Origin: Coix lacryma-jobi var. lacryma-jobi
Lineage: Eukaryota > Streptophyta > Magnoliopsida > Poales > Poaceae
NCBI GenBank assembly: GCA_009763385.1
Contig: CM019827.1
Location: 110,139,204-110,203,203, forward strand
Direction of reading: 5' to 3'
DNA length: 64,000 nucleotides
Positions 22,181-35,100 of the stretch are shown one piece after another; the stretch's first letter is position 1, and each line of letters begins with the position of its first letter. Under the pieces are notes generated by a model. That model saw only the letters and a program-made list of their open reading frames with translations. It was not told the DNA's origin and searched no databases. A program made the position numbers and the translations under genes.

Positions 22181-22563
22181 TTATAGGAAGCAGCAGAGAG
22201 GGTGGAAGAGACCAAGCGACGTTGGGCGAGCGGCGCCGCCAGGGCCTCGTAGGTCCCTTCGCCGGCGACGAGCATCCCAGAGGTACGCGCTCATCCCTCC
22301 CCTTCTCTTCCAGCCGTGCGAAAACGTGCACCTCATCATACCCTAATGCAAAGCTATTTGTATTCGAATCTGACCCATTTGCAGGTTATGCTAGTACTAG
22401 CTAAGTAGCTAGTATGCCAACTAACTTCGCTTTTTCCCCCAAAAAAAAATTCTGAAAATTCAATCAGCTATGCCAGCAATTTATGTGCTCTCTCCTCCAC
22501 ATTGCAGATACAAGAATGAGCAACATTGTCTAAGCACCTTGTCCAGACATCTGAGGCAAAACA
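22181..22563 (+). other. 5' leader of the MATE gene with an intron and a tiny upstream ORF
   Basis: A GC-rich, probably transcribed segment ends at a good donor (CCAGAG|GTACGC, 22282/22283). An intron then leads to acceptor TTGCAG at 22502-22507, 57 bp before the start codon. Between them and the main ATG is a short upstream ORF at 22516-22533 (five codons plus stop). The transcription start is not visible, so the 5' limit is approximate. Confidence 0.5.
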
Positions 22564-24837
22564 ATGCTGCACCTGCACCACCACAGTCCACTTGTCTCTC
22601 GGCATGGTGTGATTTGTTCACCGACTAGGTTTGCTTGTTCTTCCATATGTAGCAAGGCAAACAGCAGAACCACCGCTTCACAATCAACCAACAATGCAAA
22701 GTTGATCCTTCTTCAGCGGTGGTCTTCTACAAGGCGGCAAATCACTACTGTTGCCAGTGGCCAGTCAGTACCTGGATACACACCTGACGATGGCGACCAA
22801 TGCCTTGAAACAGGCAACAACATCTCTTTTGCTACTGTAAAGGAGGCTGTCATGTAAGACTATATATTCCACCATAACTCTATAAAAAACACTTTGGTTT
22901 TCACATGCCCCTTGTTCTTTAGACTGGTAGGCTACAACTATGTTGCTCTGTATCTTAATGTCTTACATTTCAAATGATATAGTGTGCCTTTTCTAACGAT
23001 CAGATGAATAAACAGCAGCCTGAATTCTGTGGGTGTCAGAAGTGAGCTAATTCTTCTAGCTCTACCAGCAGTCCTGGGTCAAGCTATTGATCCAATGGCA
23101 CAACTTATGGAGACTGCATACATTGGTAGATTAGGTACCACCTTTTTACTGCTATGTCTTGCTTCTTTTCAAAGTCTGCCAGATTGTAAGTTCATTGCTT
23201 AAGTTTATTGCCATAAGCCATCCAATATACTTAATTCTCAGTACTTCTGTTTCATTGGAAGTAGATTTTATACCTCATGTAAGATAATATGTTAGCGACA
23301 CCCAACTCAGTGGCATTATTTCTAAAAAAATCTGGTAGAAACTAACTGTAACTGCAACATTAGCTACAAAGCATGGCTGAACTTAAAGAACATTGCTGTT
23401 TCCTTCTCTATCAATAAGACTATTTGGAATGTCACAATTGTGCTGTATATTAATCCATTTATTGCCTCTTACTATTTATTTTAATTTTTATGGAGCGGGC
23501 ATATTAATGCATGAACTCATCACTAGAATACTGCTGTAGATCTCCTGCATGATAACTTCTCACTTGAAACAACAGATTTCTGGCCCTAGTGTGGCAGTTA
23601 CAGATGTACATCACATTATGACATTATCATGTGGAAATGCACGTGAGCCTGTCCTTGTTCTCTAGAAGATTGTGCATTCTGTAAACTGGCATGCAGAACC
23701 TAGGCATGTTAAAGAATACCCTACATACTTGCCTGTCCAACTGGAAAAATGTTCTGTAGTCTTACTGCATGAAAGAATCTGTTACTTCTCTTTCTCACTT
23801 TTTGCATATTTTCTGAAAGGTGCATTGGAATTGGCATCGGCTGGTATTGGTATATCAATTTTTAATATTGTGTCAAAGATCTTCAACATTCCACTGTTGA
23901 GCATTGCAACCTCATTTGTGGCAGAGGATATTTCTAGGAGTGCTACCAAGCATCCTAGTTCAGGTAGCTGAACCGTCAGATAAATGCCAATTTATTTTAA
24001 CCTCCTCACATATTAGTTATGTATCTGTTATGTGCTTGCTTTATAATTCAGCGTTTGTATCTGACTTCTGATATCATTGCAGGCAAATTGGAGCTGACAT
24101 CTGTATCTTCTGCCCTGATATTAGCTGCTGGAATTGGTGTAATGGAAGCATTAGCATTGTTCCTAGGATCAGGATTGTTTCTTAAACTAATGGGCGTGTC
24201 ACCTGTATGTTTAAACTATTATGCTTATCTTCATGTTTTCACTTCGTGTATAACATTTTATATTGCTTTTTCTACTACATTGTTGGCAATGACTCTTTAA
24301 CTGAATACAAAAATAAGTAATTTTGCACGTGTTACAGTTGACTAGATATCTCATATTAGTATTTATACAGGTCTCTCCAATGCACAGACCTGCAAAACTT
24401 TTTCTTTCATTGAGAGCTCTCGGAGCACCTGCAAATGTGCTTATGTTGGCAGTCCAAGGTATCTTTCGGGGATTCAAGGATACGAAGACTCCGGTGTTTT
24501 ATATAGGTAACTACCAAGAAATACTTTATATTGCAATTGCATCACTTTTCCCCTTTTTTTCTATGGGAAAATTGCTAAAGCCATCTCATATGTCACTCTG
24601 ATTTTGAGATCTTCCCAAAAGGTGTTGCTGTGAAAGCGCACTCCTGCAGTTGGCCCCATTGCAAAACCACCCCACTGTGCTCATGCTCGGTCAATTCCAC
24701 TCATGGTTGACTCAGGTTCCTTGGCCTGTGTTGGGTCCACCTTGACAAAAAAAAGGTGGATTCAGCTGAACACATGTGTGGTGGGGTGGTTTTTTACATT
24801 GGATCCGGGAAGGGTGGTGGGCCTTTGCAACAAAATG

Positions 24838-24870
<33 letters not shown>

Positions 24871-27800
24871 GGGGGGGTGTTCTCAAAACCAAATTGGCGT
24901 GGAGTGGCTTTTGCAATTTTCTCAGTTTTATAGTGGCACATGAGCACTGCGAAATACGTTTTGATGCAAGTAACAGCGTGTTGCCATGTAGCCAAGTTTC
25001 TGGTTTTGGTTGACTTTTGTTTTACCATTCCTACCTGATATTCTTAGTAGTTCTGTCTATTGTGCTGTGGAATATCTTATGATTCTCCCAGTGGTGGAGC
25101 AGTGCTATTAGAGGTCTCCCTAAGGAGATGCGCAAGGCTTTAATTCTCACTTGGGCAACGGAAAACCACCGTGTAAGGGTGAGGCAGGGGTTTGGGGATT
25201 TTCTCGGCCTAGTGAGAAGGTCTTCTTATTTGGAATGTTGTGGGGCTAGTCTTGACCCCTTCGGGTTGAGTTTTTTTTATCCTTGCGTTGTTCTAGAAAA
25301 AAAGAATTTCTTATAATGTTCCATTCTCAGTATTGTAAATCATGTTGTTCCTTTTATGATTTAAATGTGGATGCTGTTTATTTGCAAAGTTTCATTTGAA
25401 CTTTATTCTTCCATACTGTCTGGTGCCAAATCCTGTATTATTCCACTTCATGATTCCTGTATCATTTTTATACCCTATAGGTTTGGGCAATCTTTCCGCT
25501 GTAGCCCTTCTTCCTCTACTTATATATGGCTTTCAGCTTGGCATAACTGGTGCTGCAATTTCTACAGTTGTGTCCCAGTAAGTTCCTATCGGTGGTACTA
25601 TGCAGTCATAAATTTGGATCACTGAGAACTTCTGCTAGTTACAATTTGAGTGTCTAACAACGTTTCTGTTCACGATGCAGGTACATTATTACAGTTCTTC
25701 TTCTTCGGTCTCTAAGTAAAAAAGCTGTTTTGCTTCCTCCAGGAATAGATCAGTTAGAGTTTGGTGGATATCTAAAATCTGGTGAATGTCTGATGCAGCC
25801 ACTCCACTAGTTAATTTTATTCAGTTGCGGATTTGTGGTGCATTCTATATGAAACTTCTTCCTAATGCGTTTTTACTGGCTTTCGTAGCATCTTTTGTAT
25901 ACTCAATGTCTGGTTTGTCAGAGTTTGGATCTTTCTTTCTTGGAGCTTTGAGCTATTTTGCTTCATTTAGAAGTTTGACTCATTGATAATTCCATTTCTG
26001 CCAGCATGATGCAGTTAATTTGGTCTAACTCAACTCTGAAAAGCAGCGAAAGGGCACTGAATGTCTATGTTCTAGGCTTCTAGCTAAAGACCACATTGTC
26101 CTTTGTGAAGTCCTCATTCTCTAGCCACTTGTATGTCTTCATCATCAGCGAATCAATTAGCTAACATACGGGCATTGTGTCATTTTAAATTAGTTATCTG
26201 TTTTTAGGAGGAATATTTATGGATCTGATTAATGCAATTAGGGATAAAGAGAACCAGTATTTGCAGACACCATAAAGTTTGCCATAAGTGGTAAAAATCA
26301 TGAGGCTAATCTATAGCGTATGGGGGGTGCAAAAGACCTTGAAAGCATTTGGCCATGATTTTGTTGTTTGGAGCGACTGAGGGTTTTTTTGTTTTTGGCA
26401 TTTTTTCTCTTATTGTTTGGACCAATGGGCTTGTATGAGTCTCCTTAGCTCCTCTTTTCTTCTTATATAATGATCCACGGCTCTCTTGTGCGTTTGAGGA
26501 AAAAAAGTAAGTTGTAAAAATCAATGCCTACAGCATACAGCCCTTTGAGATCTCATGTCAACCTTCTGGGCACTAATACACGCATGCTCTGTTTTCCTGT
26601 TTTTCTTATTGTTTTAGCATCTTTACGTTTATCATCTATGTATCCTTGGATTTGTAGGTGGCATGCTGTTGGGAAGAACTCTTTCAATTCTGTTAACTAT
26701 GACCATTGGTACATCAATGGCTGCTCGCCAAGGCCCAACAGCGATGGCCGCTCATCAGATTTGTTTGCAAGTATGGCTTGCGGTATCTTTGCTTGCAGAT
26801 GCTTTAGCTGTGTCTGCCCAGGTATGTATGTTCGGTTCTACAAGTCATCCTCCCGTTAAAATTGGTTCCCCTAAACTCTGCCGGTCAACTATACTATATA
26901 CAGAGCCTGCAAACTTCTAGAACATTCTATTATATACTGAGATTGTTCTAACTCGATGATCCGATCATGATCTATCAGTTGCTATAGTCGAACTAACTTT
27001 TCTTCCTCTTTTAGGCACTGATAGCAAGCTCTTATGCAATATTGGACTATAAAAGGGTTCAAAAGATAGCAATGTTTGCGTTGCAGGTGAAATGTATTTC
27101 ACTTCTTTTTATTTAAAGTTTAATTTATGCACATGGATGCACGTTTTTACTATTTTTTGTATGTTTCTCTCTTCCAGATAGGAGTATTTAGTGGATTAGC
27201 TTTGGCCATCGGATTGTATGCCTCATTTGGCAATATAGCTAGACTATTTACCAGTGACCCAGAGGTCCTAATGGTTGTCAAATCTTGTGCATTGGTAAAT
27301 CCTCCAACATTACTGTTAATTTCTGTCATTTATGTCTTTTTTCTAATGTTAAATTTCATTTCAGTTTGTCTGTGCCAGTCAACCAATTAATGCCCTGGCC
27401 TTCATCTTTGACGGTCTACATTATGGTGTATCAGATTTTGACTATGTTGCTCAAGCTACTGTATGGGAACTAGTCCTCCAGCCTTTTCATATCTTTTGTT
27501 TTTCAATTGTTTATTCATTTCTTGATTTTTCTTTCTATAGATTGTGGTTGGGGTTATGTCTTCACTCGTCCTGTTATGGGCTCCATCTGTATTTGGCCTG
27601 GCTGGAGTTTGGGCTGGTTTGACTACACTCATGGGATTGCGTATGGCTGCAGGCATTGTGAGGTGAATATGTTAATTATTCTACCTTGTACCTCGCAAAT
27701 TGCATTTGTGATCCTGCAATTTATTTTTTTCTATTCTATTTTATAATTAAAAAATCATATTACGTTGTTCTGGAATCATAGGCATGTAACTCTTTTTTTG

Positions 27801-28410
27801 TGTGGTGCGGGGTTTAACTAATTTCATAAGAATGATGTGGCTTAGCAGTAAAATTGACAATAATAGATGTTGAAGGCTATTACTGCTGCTCATACTGGTT
27901 AGATCTTCCACTTGTCATCATGACTTCATTTGTGCAACATGTTTGCTGATCATCAGGAACAGATTACATCAATGCCAAGAAGCAATATTTTTCTGTGATC
28001 TTTCAGAGATCTTGACTGTTTGTGACACTTTCTTAGCTTCAGCTAGATAGGTGAAATTTATGACATGTGCTGTGTGCCTGTGTATCAACTGGCACCTGGA
28101 AGCATATCTTCATTTCATGAACATGACGCTTTGGCTGGTAAAAAAGGCGCATTTTTGGAGTTGCTTGTCAAATAAACTCCCTGACATCTATGTTTTTTTA
28201 GTTGTTTTCATGCATGCTCTGTTATGAACATGACGCTTTGGCTGGTAAAAAAGGCGCATTTTTGGAGTTGCTTATCAAATAAACTCCCTGACATCTATGT
28301 TTTTTAGTTGTTGCCATGCATGCTTTGATATTAATTAGTGAACACACTGGACAAACCTCAGGTTGCTATGGAAATCGGGGCCTTGGTCATTTTTGCATGA
28401 GGAGCCATAA
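22564..28410 (+). CDS. MATE-family efflux transporter, plastid DTX44/45-like, 13 coding exons
   Basis: Coding exons: 22564-22853, 23016-23134, 23820-23963, 24083-24204, 24371-24506, 25481-25577, 25681-25781, 26658-26821, 27015-27086, 27178-27294, 27365-27460, 27541-27662, 28362-28410. All junctions have GT...AG and keep one frame, giving 1,629 nt (542 residues). Residues 1-90 are Ser/Thr/Arg-rich and poor in acids, like a plastid transit peptide. MATE hallmarks follow: LPAVLGQAIDPMAQLMETAYIGRL, FNIPLLSIATSFVAED, GAPANVLMLAVQGIFRGFKDT, and in the second half ISILLTMTIGTSMAARQGP-like and FDGLHYGVSDFDY; about 12 membrane spans are expected. MATE proteins export organic compounds using H+ or Na+ gradients; the plastid DTX44/45 substrate is not known to me, while the relative EDS5 exports isochorismate. 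The stop is TAA 28408-28410. It appears intact; exons were inferred without transcripts. Confidence 0.88.
24840..24877 (+). repeat. Poly-G tract in intron 5 of the MATE gene
   Basis: About 30 consecutive G bases, one A, then seven more G. It lies within a low-complexity intron segment that also holds an inverted repeat (CCATTGCAAAACCACCCCAC near 24660 facing GTGGGGTGG near 24780). Such tracts form G-quadruplexes and are hard to sequence; the length may be inaccurate. Confidence 0.75.
25085..25300 (+). pseudogene. Possible LINE 3'-end remnant in intron 5
   Basis: The plus frame WWSSAIRGLPKEMRKA followed by LILTWATEN resembles the C-terminal tail of plant LINE reverse transcriptases (a Trp-Trp, Leu-Pro-Lys, Arg-Lys pattern), and a short T-rich segment follows. 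It is too short and diverged for certainty. Confidence 0.3.
28119..28331 (+). repeat. Tandem duplication in the last MATE intron
   Basis: Two 107 bp units start at GAACATGACGCTTTGG (28119 and 28226) and differ at only a few bases. The second unit ends 30 bp before the acceptor of the last exon (28361), so the duplication moves nothing coding but changes the intron end. Confidence 0.85.
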
Positions 28411-29374
28411 GCTGAGCTTTATCAATTATCAGCCTGTGCAGTTTGGAGTTGTTAACTTATTGCTTGGAATTTACATCACTGCAAGTATTTATTATTATCC
28501 GAGTGTCATGGACTCAGTGAAGCTGTTACGCTGGTACTCTGGTTCAGAACAAAATCTGACTCCATTGCAATTTCTTGTTGAGAGAATAAAATCAGTCTGG
28601 TAGATACAGCGCATCGTGAGGCCCATATGAACATTGGTGCGACCTTTTCGCTACTCCTTTTTCTGCTAGCAGCTAGCTGTGCAGTTTCTCTAGAAGAAAA
28701 GATAAAAGGATAGCATTGATATATGTAACTCGGTGTTTGATACTGATGTGTTTGCATCGTTTCATAATTCTTGATTTTGTTGCCAGATGGACGAACGATG
28801 GACGATTTGGACACTGCAGTGCCCAGATAGAGTGATTGAGGTGCCTCTGAATGGTACTCGGTGTAAATTCTTTTAGAACCTTTTTTGTTGATTATTAGGT
28901 ACATGTTGCATACTTTACGTACACTTGCGCGTGCGAATGTGGTGTTCATGCGTGTAACATGTAGAATGGTGCCCATAGCTATCGTCAGGTCCACGGCTTC
29001 AGGTAGGATTCAAGCAAACAGTTAGCCTGCATCTCTTACATATAAAAAAAAAGATGTGTCAGTCAACAACCGAGTGTTTAGAAGCTCTCACGTGCATTCA
29101 TATATCTTTTAGCTATATTTACAATGATTTCTTGTAATTTATTGGACAAAATAATGTAATTTGGGGTTAAGTGCAGATCTCAGAAATATATGTCAATTTT
29201 TTATAAAAATCAAATTATTTACATAGATTGCATATATCAGAGAAATATAGATCAAATTATTCATAAATTTTAGAGAAAAAAAAGTTACAAATTCTTTACC
29301 TTGGGGAGTCGTGGCCGGCCTTGGGACAACGGCGGAGGGCTGACCTAGGGGCATAAGGGATGGCAGCGGAGGTT
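28411..29374 (+). other. 3' flank of the MATE gene, then intergenic
   Basis: The 3' untranslated region probably covers the first 300-450 bp; a candidate poly(A) signal is not clear. The rest is AT-rich intergenic sequence ending in a short GC-rich piece (29305-29374) before the copia element. No gene is seen. Confidence 0.45.
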
Positions 29375-29759
29375 TGACTTATCGCCGGTGCGATGGCGAG
29401 AGCAGGCAGGACGAAGACGACAGAGGAAGCACGAACTAGAAGAACACAACGCGAAGACACTTGGACGCACGGATTGGTGCTGCAACGGCAGCGTTTTCTG
29501 ATGTTGTTTGCTTCTATTTATTGGAATTACAATAGAGAGCTGTACAAGCCACGGCCGCACGATCACGCATAGTGCGCACGTCCATCCCCATGCGCCGCAA
29601 CAGCCGGCCATGGCTTGCATGCTCAGGTTCATGGCGAGCGAATCTCGGCCACTACCTCCTACGCACACGGACACCACAAGTCGGTCCTCGTGTGTATGCA
29701 AAACTGAATCAAAACATGCTATGTAATGCTATGCAACAGACTACAAAGGATTACTAACA
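29375..29759 (-). repeat. 3' LTR of the copia element
   Basis: Starts TGACTTATCG and ends ATTACTAACA on the plus strand, next to the purine tract. It matches 48388-48762 through nearly its whole length. Confidence 0.85.
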
Positions 29760-29772
29760 AATTCTCCTCCTA
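29760..29772 (-). other. Polypurine tract of the copia element
   Basis: Minus strand TAGGAGGAGAATT directly before the LTR start TGTTAGTAAT; it overlaps the pol stop codon. It primes plus-strand DNA synthesis. Confidence 0.75.
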
Positions 29773-32175
29773 ATCCTTGTGTAGCCTCTGTACATCAATG
29801 ACACCAATTCTGGAACGTAATTCGCAAAAGCGTTCACGTCCCAGAGCCTTAGTAAGTATGTCTGCGAGCTGCTCTGACGTTCCAATAGACTGGAGCTTCA
29901 CCCTGTCTTCCTCCACACATTCACGAATGAAATGGAAACGAATATGCTTACTGCGATCATGGAAGACGGGATTCTTGCCGAGTGCAATGGCAGACTCGTT
30001 GTCAATCTTCAAGGTGACAGCACCGGCCTCCTCACTCTTGAGTTCAGCAAGTAGTCGCGCCAACCACACTCCCTGGCAAGTTTCGGTCGTCGCTGCGATG
30101 TACTTGACTTCGCACGAAGACAGCGCCACAATTTTTTGCTTCTGTGACTGCCAAGTGATGGTGTTGTCACCGAGGAAGAAGAGGATGCCTGATGTGCTCT
30201 TGCGCGTGTTAATGTCCCCAGCTAAGTCGCTGTCGCTGTAGCCGACCAGCTGGGGATTCTTCTTCCTCTTGTAGTAGCAGCCGAAGTGCAGGGTACCCGC
30301 GACATAGCGCAGCACACGCTTCATGGCCGCTAGATGTTCAGTAGTTGGGTTCTCCATGAACCGGCTGATGTAGCCTACTAAATACGCCAAGTCGGGTCTG
30401 GTGTTCACCAAATACCGCAGGGAGCCCACAATACTGCGATACATAGTAGGATCAATGGCTGGGGACGAGCTCACCTTGCTGAGTTTCAGGCGAGGCTCCA
30501 TCGGAGTTGTGCTTGAGTTGCAGCCTGTCAGCCCAGCATTCTCCAGAATCTTGGCAGCATTGGAGCTCTGGCAGATGGTGATGCCGGCTTGAGTCTGGGA
30601 CACCTCCAAACCGAGGTAGTAGTGGAGTAGTCCCAAGTCGCTCATCTGGAAGGTGGCTTTCATCTGGTCCTTGAAGGTGTCAATGTCGACTTGGTTGCCG
30701 CCGGCGATGATCAGGTCGTCCACATAGACACCGACCACTAGCCGGCGAGCTCCAGCCCCGCGCAGGTAGACGGCGTGCTCTGAGGTGCTCCTCCGAAACC
30801 CGAGTCCGATGAGGGACTCATCAAGCTTGGCGTACCACGCTCGTGGAGCTTGACGCAACCCGTAGAGCGCCTTCACGAGATGAAGCACCTTGTTCTCGTG
30901 GCCACAGAGGACGAAGCCGGGAGGCTATTCGACATACACCTCATCCCGAAGTACTCCGTTGAGGAACACCGACTTCACATCCATGTGGTGGACGGCCCAT
31001 CCTTGATAGGCAGCGTGTGCGAGCAATAGCCGAATCGATTCCAGACGCGTGACAGGGGCAAAGACCTCATCGAAGTCAATGCCCTGCCGCTGCACATAGC
31101 CCTTCGCGACGAGGCGAGCCTTGTGCTTGGTGACGATGCCGACAGCGTCCTTCTTTGCCTTGAACACCCACTTGAGGCCGATTGGCCTGGTGCGCGCCGG
31201 CGGCTCCACTAGCTTCCATGTACCACTGGCCTCGATGGAGGTCATCTCGTCGAGCATGGCATGACGCCAGCACTCGTGCTGCATGGCTTCTTCGAAAGAG
31301 GCCGGCTCGGCATCGCTCGCCAGCAGCAGCCGCTCCTCTAGATCGCGGTGGGCAAGCTCGGGTGTCTGAGCTTCCCCAAGCACGTTGTCGATGCGGCGGT
31401 AGCGGAGAGGAGCGTCACCATCATGGTCGGCGTTGAGGTAGTCCTCCACCTCGGCTCCCGGTGGAGATGCAAACTCCACCTCAGGGTGTGCCGCGGAGCT
31501 GAATGCTGATGGAGCACCGTGAGCTGTTGGTGTACCAGCCATGGGCACACCTGAAGCTGGGGATGTGTCCACGCCCGATGGAGCTGGTGACGCCGAGCCT
31601 AACATAGGGGAGACCGCCGTAGTCGTTCTGGTGGTGGTGATCACGGAGGGGTCCTAGTCATCCAGCTCCTCGACGGTGAAGTCGTCCGGCTCGGCGGGGT
31701 CTGCTGCCGACCATGCCCACGCAGCTGCTTCGTCAAAGACGACGTCGCGGCTGATGTGGACACATCGCGTCGAGGGATCATAGACCCGATAGGCCTTAGA
31801 CCCCGGCTCGTAGCCAACGAACACCATACGGCGGCTGCGATCGTCGAGCTTCTTCAGGTGAGGCGTGTTCAGCTTCGTGTGGGTGATGCAGCCAAACGTC
31901 CTGAGGTGCTGGATCGACGGCGTGCGCCCGTTCCAGAGCTCATAGGGAGTGCGCCCGCCGATGGCCTTGCAGGAGGACCTGTTCAGCAGGTAGACCGCCG
32001 TCGACACTGCCTCCCCCCAGAACACACCAGGGAGAGACTTTGCCTTCATCGTGCTTCTGGTCGTGCCCACCACGGTTTGGTTGCGGCGCTCGACGACGCC
32101 GTTCTGTTGTGGCGTGTACGGCGCTGTGAGCTGTCGGCGAACGCCAAGTTGGGCACGATAGTTGACGAAGTCAGC
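29770..32175 (-). pseudogene. Copia pol, C-terminal part: integrase end, RT, RNase H
   Basis: From the gypsy junction the frame continues with integrase motifs (PYTPQQNGVVERRNQ, WGEAVSTAVYLLNR, TPYELW), a Ser/Pro-rich linker, then RT (WKLVEPPARTRPIGLKWVFK, KARLVAKGY, DEVFAPVTRLESIR, YGLRQAPRAWY and catalytic YVDDLII at about 30725) and RNase H (YSDSDLAGD, KTRKSTSG-like, SKHIRFHFIRE). All lie in one frame from 32175 to 29770 apart from TAG codons at 31654-31656 and 30925-30927. The second falls between DEVYVE and PPGF, where this family usually has glutamine. The first 14 residues before ADFVNYRAQ derive from the inserted LTR. Confidence 0.88.
32171..32175 (+). repeat. Target site duplication TCAGC, left copy
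   Basis: TCAGC precedes the 5' LTR at 32176 and follows the 3' LTR at 46348-46352. The perfect 5 bp match proves that the gypsy element is complete and entered the copia integrase gene here. Confidence 0.93.
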
Positions 32176-35100
32176 TGTAACACCTCTGGTGTTTAGCATG
32201 TAATTAACTTGACATATCATCATTATCATCTTTAAGCATCTTGATCATGATTTCATGTGTATGCATTTTGCTAAGTGTATCATTTTATGTGAAGTACCTC
32301 TATTGCAAAAACCCTAATTAGCCCACTTCTCTCTACAAGGGCAAAATGGTAATTTCACCTCTGTGACTAGCTTTGTGTAATTCTTGTTCCTTTGGTGTCT
32401 TGAAGTTTTGTTGTGTTGGCCAAAGTTCAAAAAATCAGAATTTAATTTCAAATCTTTTTGCAAAACCCTGATTTCCAAACCTTGGATTTTATCCCTCTTT
32501 TTGTAATTCAAAAATTATTCAAAATTTGAGGTTGGTCCAAAAAGCAAAGTTGTAGATCTGTCAAAGAGAAACAACTTTAGTATTTACAAATTTTCAAGTT
32601 GCAGTACAAAGTTTTGAGTTATTTGAAATTCATTCAAACCTTAACTTTTGTTCCCTTTTCAGTTTTCAAAATTAGTTCAAAAACTAATGAGTTTCAGGAA
32701 AAGTGTATTATAGCAAAGTTGTAGGTTTTGATAAAAGGAACAACTTTCATGTTTGAAGATTTTCAAGTTTTAGTATAAAATCCAAAGTAATTTTGAATTG
32801 ATTCAAATTCTAAAAGTGTCCCCTTTTCTGATTTCAAATATTGTTCAAAAACTATTTGGATTTTGAAAATGTTAATATTGACAAAGTTGTAGATCTCTTT
32901 TTTCTGAACAACTTTGATGTTTTGAGTTTTTGTTGCTCAGTTCAATTTTTGGGAGTAATTTGCAAAATTCAGAAACTGGCAAAAGTCAAACCCTAGCCCC
33001 TACACTGTTCTTCTTCCCGTAGAGCCAGGGGAAAGGGGGGGGGGGGCCGGCCATGGCGCCGGCGCTGCGCCTGCAGCGCATACGGCTGCTCCCCACGCGC
33101 CACCAACCTGCCGCCGCTGTCGCCCTGTTCCCTCCGCGCCCGCACGCGAGCGCTGACCCTCGCTCTCGGCCCCTACAGTGCCCAGCGCGCCGCCGCCGCG
33201 TGGCCATTGCCGGCCGAGCTTGCGCCCGAGCCCCGGCTGCACGCCAGCTTATCCGCCAGAGCGCAATCGAGTGCGCACGCCCCCGCAAACCTCACCCGCG
33301 CAACCCCGAGGTCTCTACCGGCCCCTGGCCGTGCCTATAAAAGCCCCGCCGGAGCCCGACCTCCCTCACTCATCTCCGCCACCGTGGCCAGGCCAGTCCA
33401 GTGCCTCCGCCGCTCCACCACCTAGCTCAGAAGCTCCGCCTTGAGCGCGTGAAGCTTTTCCACCCTTCAATTTCATCTCTACCGTCCTCAATCGCCCGGC
33501 GTAAGCTCGCCGTTCCCATCTCCGGCAGAAACCCGGCGAGCTCGGGTTCGTGAAATTCGCCGTCTCCGGCCATGATCATCCCTCACCGACCCCCGTGTCG
33601 TGTTCCTCGGTTCCGTGCGACTCTAACCCGGCCCTTGCGGTCTCGTGTGTTGAGCAGGATCGCCGGATCGCCGGAGCGCCGCCGCGGTCGTCTCTTCCTC
33701 GAGCCTCACCCTCGAGCGCGTGTCGAGCCTCACCCTCGAGCACGTGTCGAGCCTCACCCTCGAGCCCTGCCTCCAATCCGTGGTAAGCACCCGAGGCCTC
33801 CGGCCTCTGCTTCCACTCCGTCTCGCCCGAGCCCAAGCCTCGGCGAGCACGTACTCTCCGCTTCGCCCGAGTCAGGCCTCGGACGGAGGCTTACTTCTCC
33901 GTCTCGCCCGAGCCTCCGGGCCAGGCCTCGGACGAAGCTGTCGCTTCCGTCTCGACCGAGCCCCGCGCGATTCGCTCGAGCCCCGCGATTCGCCGAGCCC
34001 GGCCTGGAAGGAGCACGGTGCTCTTCTCTTTTTCTGCGAGATATGAATAGTGTTCTGTTTTCTCTTTTTTTGTATGATTTTCTGTGTGCATCCAAAAATT
34101 CTGAAATTTTTGTGGTACTCTTTATGCTCGGTAGTATTTTATAAAAATATGAAACTTGAGTTTTGTGCAAATATTTAAAAATGTAAAATTCCCCTTTTAA
34201 TTGAAAAATGGAGGTTTTGGTATTTTTGGGGAGTGATCTATAACTCCAAAAATCTGGAGATAAATTTTTATGTGCTAGTTATGCCTTTCTGAGTCTCTGG
34301 TAAAATTTTGAAGTCTTTTGGAGCAAGTTGATTTTTGAGCTTTATTTTAATTAAGGAATAGTGCCTTTTGTTAATTAATGTCTAGATTTAATTGAGCACC
34401 ATAATGACCTCCAAAAATTATAAAATTTGTTTTGCCATCTATTTATACCATAACAAACTTATGTGATTAATTTGGTAATTTTTGGAGCATCTTCATAAAA
34501 TGACCTTTTTAAATAATTAAGAAAAATAGAGAAAGGTGATTAGGGTTAGTGTTGAATGCCCTGTGATGTGACTTTTGGATTGATTAATGTTCATAGACCC
34601 CTACCCCTCTGGTCTATGATGTTTGTGATGCCTTATGATGTTTATGCTTAGGCTTAATAAAAGTTGCTTAGTAAAGTTGGCTAATATTGCTAAAAAAGGG
34701 ATAAGTAATCTATTGTCCACTTTAACCACTACTCATAATTGCAAAGCTATACTCTAGTTTTATCCTATGCACTTTGTTCATACTAGCATCTCATGTGCAT
34801 GCATCATTGCATACGTATAGTGACCGAGGAAGAAGGCCCTGAAGTCGAGGTAGCCACCGAAGGATCTGTCCCCGAGACAACCCCGAGCTCCGACAACCCC
34901 GAGTCCGTCCTTTTTGCCATCCAAGGCAAGCCCCGGTGCATTTAACCCCTTTCCTTGAAATTTTATAAAATGTTTCCTTAAATGTCTTTGAGTTAAATTA
35001 TTGCATTAGGTTATAGGAGTTGAGTGAAATCCTATCTGATGCATTATCTACCTTGACCAATGATACACCCGATACCTGCTTTTCAAAAACGATTTGAAAA

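Noticed and set aside
22516..22533. Upstream ORF as an alternative MATE start
   Set aside because: It ends after five codons and is out of continuity with the MATE frame; noted only as a leader uORF.
24756..25028. Gly-rich or Pro-rich proteins over the poly-G tract
   Set aside because: Simply translations of the G run within an intron.
25786..25986. Stop codon in the MATE frame (GECLMQPLH) suggesting a pseudogene
   Set aside because: A good donor at 25782 removes this sequence, and the next exon at 26658 restores the MATE sequence in frame.
33053..34170. ORFs of up to 190 residues, repeated at 42984-44102
   Set aside because: They are inside the two LTR copies of one element, overlap on both strands and are Ser/Pro/Arg-rich without a domain.
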